From Owenia fusiformis (taxonomy: Eukaryota; Annelida; Polychaeta; Sabellida; Oweniidae), in the NCBI GenBank assembly GCA_903813345.2, contig CAIIXF020000004.1, positions 11,738,196 to 11,802,195 on the forward strand: 64,000 nt of DNA. The letters are read 5' to 3'. The notes beneath the pieces are model-generated. The model did not search any database and was not told the DNA's origin. It was given only the letters and a program-made list of their open reading frames with translations. A program made the position numbers and the translations under genes. Below are positions 44,106-64,000 of the stretch, one piece after another. The stretch's first letter is position 1. Every line of letters begins with the position of its first letter.

Positions 44106-44791
44106 TTACTCATACATTCACATAATGGACTAAGGTGTAACTTATTTTCTGATATCAAAATAAGTTTTAGCCATGTAGACTACACATATATCTTTTTTTA
44201 TCTCATTGTGTAAATAAGTTTTAACCTCTATCTGTCATTCCCTTAATCTGTAATGTCGTAAAAACAAATTATATGAAATAAAAATGTAAGTAAGTGAAAA
44301 GATAAGAATTGTAGCAGGTAAAGGTACCTGATGTATGGTACATACTAAAGTGGTAAATGTAAACAACAACCACTTAAAACAGCTTTGAATGAATTTTTGA
44401 AATTCTACAAGACAGGGTTTGCAAACAAAGGTTGAAATCAGGATTGTCAGAATTTTATTGCCCAATAAGGAACCAGTTTTCAAAATTGTCAATCTGTCAC
44501 ATTTGTTAGTTTTTAAAAACCCCAAAGTCCCATTTAGTCACATTTTTAAAGGTCATGTCACCTTATCACATACCCCTTGGGAAGCCCCCTATTGCCAAGA
44601 GCAAATAATGTTTGCCAGTTGTAGTCGGGCAGTATGAGTTTTAAACCCTGACGCTGCAACTTTTAATGTTACAATAAACTTGCCACATTATACATCTGAT
44701 TACACCCCCCTCCATAACTGAAAGCTGGCCACACCCCTGATCCAGAAAGAATTTTAATGGCCAGGAGATTGCCAGCTGTTTTAGCTTGTCC

Positions 44792-44939
44792 GGGATTTCA
44801 CTAGAATTTCTCACAACAGGCAAAATTTATGGAAATCACAAAATTTAACATGGAAAAGTTGAAATGTCCCTAAAAAAACAGGCGATTTTGTGAAAACAAC
44901 CGATGAAAATCACCTTTTGCCTGCTGATAATGAAATCCC
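44792..44939. mobile_element. MITE-like repeat pair, second copy
   Basis: Same element as 41717-41862, about 85% alike by eye; the shared phrase CAGGCGATTTTGTGAAAACA is exact. Confidence 0.6.
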
Positions 44940-45346
44940 TGCACATAGTATGAGTTTGTAGGAAATAGATAATTGCGAGAACAGAGCTTGATGCAGGATG
45001 TAAGCTTGTTGATACTTTTTGCCTGGATATGCCAGGAGTTTTTTGTTCCTAAATCAATTGTTGTTACCATGGTGATCATGTCAGGAAACTTTATAAACTT
45101 TCTAGTAATAACAATAATGACCAAAATAATATTTGTGCATTTTTTTATTTAAATTTTATTGTTACATTTATTACATTAATCGTTTATTGCATACAATGAT
45201 CAAAATATATGTTTAATATACAACTAATTTACAAAACTATATGCATTTTTGTGAATTTCAATGTTTAATCTGCAAGTTTTTTTCATTTTGGTTGGAATAT
45301 TTTAAAATGAATTAATTTTAATATTATGTTTTTTTACCGTTTACAG

Positions 45347-55740
<10,394 letters not shown>

Positions 55741-56406
55741 GTTGGGAGTAGCATGTGACAGGTGGCAATTATATCTTGAATGGCCAAAAGTAACAATACT
55801 GTACCCCAACTAATGTTCGATGCTATTATATTTTGTCTTTTTGCGATTTTGAATCAATTTTAATTCTGGGTTAGGGTCTTTTATATTTTGCAAACTTTCC
55901 AAAACTCACGAAAAGTGTGAAATATAGTAGTATTTGAAAATAACTGGGAGTTCAGTATTGGACACTAACCAGACTTTATTAATTGCATGTACTGTAGGCT
56001 TGATTTGTTTCAAATGTCCGTCTGATAAGTCTGTTGCATTATGGGAAATATTAAGATTTGTTTAACAGGACTCTTCCTACTAGCCAAGTATGTCTTCATG
56101 TCTGACCCAATTCAAGATACTCATCGTCTGTGTTGTGGATGACCAATTTCTTCAATATTTATTGTTGTTTATATAGTCTTCGATATTTTGATTCTTTCCA
56201 TAAATGGCCAGGCCATCTTGGTATCTTTCTTATAATTGGAAGTGCACCAAACGTAAAACAAATTCCTTGGGATTTTGGCAAGTATTTAATTTGGTGATCT
56301 TTTTAATTTGCCAAATTAAAACGCTTGCCCAATTAGAGACGGTTGATTATGTTGCATTGCATTTTGAAATACATGTATAAATAATCTAGTTGACTATGGT
56401 TTTCAG

Positions 56407-56514
56407 GTACAACAGCTAGTGATAATAGAGACAGAAGCACTATCAACATATTTGCAGTCCTTAAAGCAATATATGGCAGTCACCAACGGATCTAAGGATG
56501 ATGTAAGACACTAA
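56407..56514 (+). CDS. Possible alternative 3' exon of the kinase
   Basis: Acceptor TGGTTTTCAG. In phase 0 the frame VQQLVIIETEALSTYLQSLK continues to NGSKDDVRH and TAA at 56512; it looks like an amphipathic coding helix. Reaching that frame needs the weak donor at 55708. From the strong donor at 55737 the phase is 2 and a TAG comes after three residues (56417-56419). A donor GATGAT|GTAAGA at 56503 could join it to 58493, giving a short NAI tail. Confidence 0.4.
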   Translation, partial: VQQLVIIETEALSTYLQSLKQYMAVTNGSKDDVRH

Positions 56515-58492
56515 CGTCTGCTGAAAATGTTGCATTATGGGAGTTTTTTTTTAATACAATACACTACAAATCGTGTCTGCTGGATCACTTAATAAATGGA
56601 ATCGTTTATGAAAGAGAATTGCACTGGTGGATATCATCTGCTACAATGTTGCATTATGAGAGTTTTAAATGGACCATGGCATGGATGCATAAAGTTTTGC
56701 CATTAATTTGTGGCATTGATGCTTGATATCAGAATTCTGATAGTGGTACTAAACTATTCAGTTAGAGGGAGACACTATATGTGCCCCAACCTATATATGG
56801 GCATGCACATTTAATATGGCAGTACCATAATGCCCATTTATGGATATATTTTTAAGTTGGATAAACTGACATTTGACATACCCATATAAGACATGATGGG
56901 TATGAACCATGAATGTTATATGTCTCACATGTCCGTCTGCTGAAACTGTTGCATTATGGGATATTTCATTATACAGTGTGCACACAACAAAGCGTTAGGC
57001 AAATATGGCAGTACCTAGAGAGATATAGGATAGTGACTATTTTATTAGCATATCTGATCTTCTGGAATTGTCCCGTCTGTTAAATCTGTTGCATTATGGG
57101 ATACCATTCTAACCTCGTAACACAAATGTCTCAACGTCAGTGAATATCAGCAATACTAACAGAGGAATATAATTTAAGGTTGAGCGAGCACTACTCGTGG
57201 AATATTGATTTAAATATGGAATTGTAAGAAATGAGGAATTAGGCAGAAAGTTCCCCCTAAAATGTATAGAAATGTCAAAAATTTGACAATTTAAGCAAGA
57301 AGCGTGCGGAAGATAATTTTTTAATGGAATATTATTATAAAAATATATTGCATTCTATTCACCTTGATCATCATCTCTGTATATTTATGTAAAGTTGACT
57401 GTATGTATAAAAATCAAGATTAAGGCCAATGTAAATATTTATCTGTTTCTATTCCATTTAAGCGGTGAAGTAGGGGTTAGTCATTTAGTTTTTTTTTGTT
57501 TGACAATGAATGGAATCAGTTTTTATTTAGATTGGCCTATGTAATTAAATGCTCTTATAACTAAATTAAGTACACACTAAGTCTATATATTATAATACAT
57601 ATTATTTCCAATAATTATTATTCATTTGTACATTTTAGAAAATTGTTTTTAGGACAGAAAAAAAATATTACCGTTTATATTATTATATTAATTGGAAGAT
57701 AGAAATTTGGTAGAAAGCTTTTTTCAAGTAAATTCAAACAGGCTTTTGTTTCATTTAGTGGCATGTTGGATTCTTTCAAATATAGCAAGTGATCAGCAAA
57801 AAAACATTGTGTGGTTCATGGTTGTCATGGTTTCGATTGGGAAACAAGCTGAAAACAACTTTGTGCTAGTAGACTCAAATTAATATGAATATTGGGAGGC
57901 ATTATAGAAAACTTCCTCTTTTTACTGTCTATTTATATCTAATAAAAGCTTTAAGTAATGTTTTTGTCAGGTGTATATGTTTAATCTTTAAATGTAAAAA
58001 GAAAGAAAAACAATGAACAATTACTTTACTTAAGTAGTTTCATAATTGTTAAGGGGAAAAAGCTTTGTTATTTTCAGAAAAAGGAAGTGACCAAGTCTAG
58101 TGAAGGTTAAAAGCAAATCAGGTTATTGAAGATCAGAATTGCGAGTCCAAAAATCTTGAAATTTTTGTATGAACCAAAACAAACTAAACATTTCATTTCT
58201 ATAATTCTTGAAGGTTTCAATATTGTATTACATGAAAGCTGCCTTAAAACTGAGCAGAACTGAACTCTTCCAGGAAATCGATCAGGATTGGATGTATAAC
58301 TAAATAAATTTAATTGATCTTCCTTCTGGCAAGTTTCATGACACAAAGAAAAGGTTTTCATTTTTTAGATATGGAGGTATAGGTATAGGAGGTATTTTTG
58401 AAAAACCTTTTCACTTTCTTTTAATAGCACCCTTTGGGGGTTATATCGCGATCATTTTTTAATTAAAATTTTTTTTAATTTTCATATTGCAG

Positions 58493-58504
58493 AATGCGAT
58501 ATGA
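58493..58504 (+). CDS. Possible last exon start of the kinase transcript
   Basis: A strong acceptor (long T tract, TTTTCATATTGCAG) at 58492. In phase 0 it reads AAT GCG ATA TGA. Sequence beyond would be 3' UTR, with AATAAA at 59056. An 83-codon ATG frame in the same segment (58494-58745) has no recognised content. Confidence 0.25.
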   Translation, partial: NAI

Positions 58505-59055
58505 ACTGCGTGGTTTACAGGAAGTTAATTCAGACTCAACTTATGGTTTGCTATTGTCTAGTTTTATTTTAAGCATTTTAGTCAAATCAGAAACTCTTGA
58601 TTTGAAATGCGTGCGTTTGTTCAAACATGTGCATGCAAGGATTAAAAAAATAGAATTGGAAGAAATGGTCTCAGAAATGATTTCAGCAAATAAAAAAATA
58701 TTACCAATATTTTCCAATGGTGTCAATACTTTGATGAATTATTGAGGGCAAAATTATGACTCTCTGATTGTTTTCCTGTTGCTAAGAGACTTCGTTTCTT
58801 TACTATCATTATATTTTCACTATGTTTATAGAAAGTATTTCCATCAATTAAATTAAATTGAAAATGAAATAATATATTTTATTTGTAATTTCGTAATTTC
58901 AGAAAAATTCATTATCTTTCTTACGATTGGCTAAAAGAGAAAACAATTTGAATTCACTGCATGAGACATTTTCATTAATCAATTATTTTAATGAGAAACC
59001 ATTGACGTCATCACAGTCATGTGAACAAAATTGAGCAATCATGAACCTTGCGTAA

Positions 59056-59061
59056 AATAAA
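59056..59061 (+). terminator. Possible kinase polyadenylation signal
   Basis: AATAAA followed by a GT-rich stretch (CTTGTTATTTCTTTG) 30-40 bp later; fits the end of a transcript that uses the 58493 exon. Other hexamers at 56570 and 57941 could serve shorter forms. Confidence 0.3.
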
Positions 59062-60624
59062 GGTTCCGATCTCTATTAAGCTTGTTATTTCTTTGTAGAA
59101 AATAATAATCCCATCTCATTTGTTAAAACTATACTATTGTTATTACTATACTATAAACATTTGTTGTAAAGAATTTATCATAAACACTTTTTCATTCCAT
59201 ACATTCATTGTTTTCGCAACCCCACGAGATGCCATTTAAAAAATCTAAGAATCGCAAAAGTTAGTTCAGCATGCAACTAGGATAAGAAAATATACCAATA
59301 TACCAATGAAATAAAGTGTACATTTAAAAGTCTATGTTTTGGTTAGGGCAGGCCTCGAAGAATTGTTAATGCAGATTGATATATTGATGTACACCAACAA
59401 TGTAAAAATGCGTCAAATAAATGTTCTCCCCTCTTAACTTTAACATACAAAATATAGCATTAACTTTTTGTTTGTATGATATCGGAATTGTTCTTTTGCA
59501 CCTTAAAAATAGGAGCAACTCTACAAGAAGTTTCAGATGACTAGCTAAACTAGATACACTTTTATGCATGAAACTTCAGTCTTGAAATCAAGGGGGAGAA
59601 CATATTTATTTGACACCCTGTAGAAGTAAAAATCCATTATATTTTGTAAGAACACATAAACACATTTCAGTTAGATGATTTTTTCTAAATTTTTGAGCTG
59701 TACTCTATCATCAATACCAATGGTATTAATACTTTATACGAAACAAGGATGGAATCTATTTTCAATTTGAATGCATTGAAGGGGTTGTTTTGAAACTATG
59801 TGAGAGCTAATAGACTAGCAGGTAGAGACTTATGTATTTATGTATTTGGAAGCAAACCTGTCAATAAAACCAACAATCAGATCAGCAATATAAAATATAA
59901 ACTCTTGTTTTGTTTCATTTGTTTATTTTACAAAATTTAATTAAATACAGATCTGTTATTATACAATTTATACTTGGGTTTGCAGAATATTTCTGTGATT
60001 TTTTCAATATGATCGATATGAATTGACATCAATATCTGGATGAGTCAGAGCAGCAAATGGGTGAATAAAAATTGATATCTGAAAAGAATCATGACGTTCT
60101 ATATATCCCATAGTTCACCTGTTTATACATCATGTAGAGAATTCTCAATCATACATACTCTTACATATCCCTTCTTCCATGTATTTGAAAAATGTCATAT
60201 TTTGCATATACAGATTTGACCTCAGATATGGGATAAATCTTGAATAGGAATAAGCTTGATTTTTGGAAGTGGAGCAATATTTCTATGTGCACATTTCATT
60301 CATAAATACATGTATGATACTTTTTTATCTGCTTATTCCAAATTAAAATCTTCACAACAAAACTGAGAAATCATGAATGACACAAATGTTTTTGACTTCA
60401 CTTAGACCCACAAAGGAAGATATAATAATTTTTTAAAATGAAATCTGCTGTTCTAGGATGGCTATTTAATAACCATTCCTCTAGCTATCTAGCTTATACA
60501 CTGTTATAGGCTATGTTATGAAACCCATGAGTTACTCCCTCCTGAAGGACAGCGGCACAGCTACTGTTTCCACTCCGTTGTGTGTCTAAGTGACTTAATA
60601 GGGTAAATGTTCACGTCTCCAAAA

Positions 60625-60839
60625 TCCCCCTCGCTCAAAAACAGGCCTGATGTATCATGTGTGAAAATCCCCCTCTCTCAAAAACAGGCCTGACGTATCA
60701 TGTGTGAAAATCCCCCTCCCCAAAAACAGGCCTGACCTATCATGTGTGAAAACCCCCCTCCCTCAAAAACAGGCCTGACGTATCATGTGTGAAAACCCCC
60801 CTCCCTCAAAAACAGGCCTGACTTATTATGTGTGAAAAG
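60625..60839 (+). repeat. 43-bp minisatellite, five copies
   Basis: Unit TCCCCCTCGCTCAAAAACAG then GCCTGATGTATCATGTGTGAAAA, five near-identical copies. It ends 37 bp from the NKAP stop codon and would lie in or just beyond its 3' UTR. Confidence 0.95.
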
Positions 60840-60873
60840 GGACTCAATCGAGTGAAGGACAGCAGAACTATAT

Positions 60874-63573
<2,700 letters not shown>

Positions 63574-64000
63574 CTGAAAACAACAAATACATTTCTTTAA
63601 TATCTCGTATATACACTACATTCTAATATGATACATGATGTCACAATAACCAGAACAATTAATTTACTGGTCTATATTGGAATATGTATGACCACTAAAA
63701 TTCATAAATGCAAATATTTGTTTTTCTTTTCTGTTTATCATATAAGAATCGTAACAAAGACCTAAATTTTATGATTTATGTCAAATATATGACCTCAAAT
63801 TTTATTCTAGCCATTGCCAAAGACCTCAATCGCTACGCAATTTCGGTCTTTTAACAATGAACAGAAAGAATTTTTCGATCATATATCACGCCACAAATCA
63901 TAAAATCTCGGTCTTTATTCTTTAAGTATACTAATTATTTTTGTTTTTGAATTGTAATAATTAGAACTCAGACAGTACAATTGTAAATCAACTGTAATCA

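Larger units (their letters stand above)
57120..60600. other. Non-coding stretch between convergent genes
   Basis: Very AT-rich; no exon other than the doubtful one at 58493. Holds an AATAAA at 57941 and another at 59056 for the + strand. No tRNA or other RNA gene seen. Confidence 0.5.

Noticed and set aside
58494-58745. 83-codon ORF beginning just after a good acceptor
   Set aside because: Not in phase with any plausible upstream kinase exon; no recognised family; kept only as possible 3' UTR.

Overview
The window is AT-rich DNA from an animal nuclear genome. Genes are split by GT-AG introns of 0.3 to 6 kb, and intergenic and intronic DNA is full of short foldback (MITE-like) elements and minisatellites. 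The recognisable genes are an aristaless/Arx homeobox gene, a germinal-centre-kinase-III kinase (STK24/25 type) and NKAP. Their intron-rich structure and the repeat landscape suggest a marine invertebrate bilaterian; the phylum cannot be fixed from the sequence.

Layout. (1) 529-665 (+) is the last coding exon of an unrecognised gene entering from the left, with a 3' region full of a degenerate ~24-bp repeat. (2) 4.4-6.8 kb holds minisatellites and foldback elements. (3) 6854-11825 (-) carries three sure exons of an aristaless ortholog (homeodomain split over three exons, C-terminal OAR motif); a likely first exon lies at 17.52-17.58 kb. (4) 17.6-31.8 kb has no convincing gene: several foldback elements, copies of a dispersed ~170-bp family, and one GC-rich island at 23.2-23.5 kb. 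(5) 31.81-31.90 kb (+) looks like a housekeeping promoter (ETS and YY1 sites, first exon, strong donor). (6) 36.64-37.54 kb (+) is one long exon for an unrecognised repeat protein (SDDIT heptads). (7) 45.35-55.74 kb (+) is the STK24/25-type kinase, 13 exons, with a candidate first coding exon at 40.86 kb and alternative 3' exons at 56.4 and 58.5 kb. (8) 60.88 to beyond 63.57 kb (-) is the 3' part of NKAP, convergent with the kinase.

The most unusual signal is recurrent duplication of sequence around 3' splice sites. In the kinase, the branch point, pyrimidine tract, AG and first 26 nt of one catalytic exon recur about nine times head-to-tail in the intron just before the real exon. In NKAP, a ~125-130-bp minisatellite abutting an exon carries copies of that exon's acceptor and head. 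Smaller duplications with internal deletions touch exons of the kinase (55.5/56.0 kb) and of the left-edge gene (0.36/0.53 kb). A further kinase intron contains two minisatellites whose units look like acceptors. No RNA genes, CRISPR arrays or viral genes were recognised.
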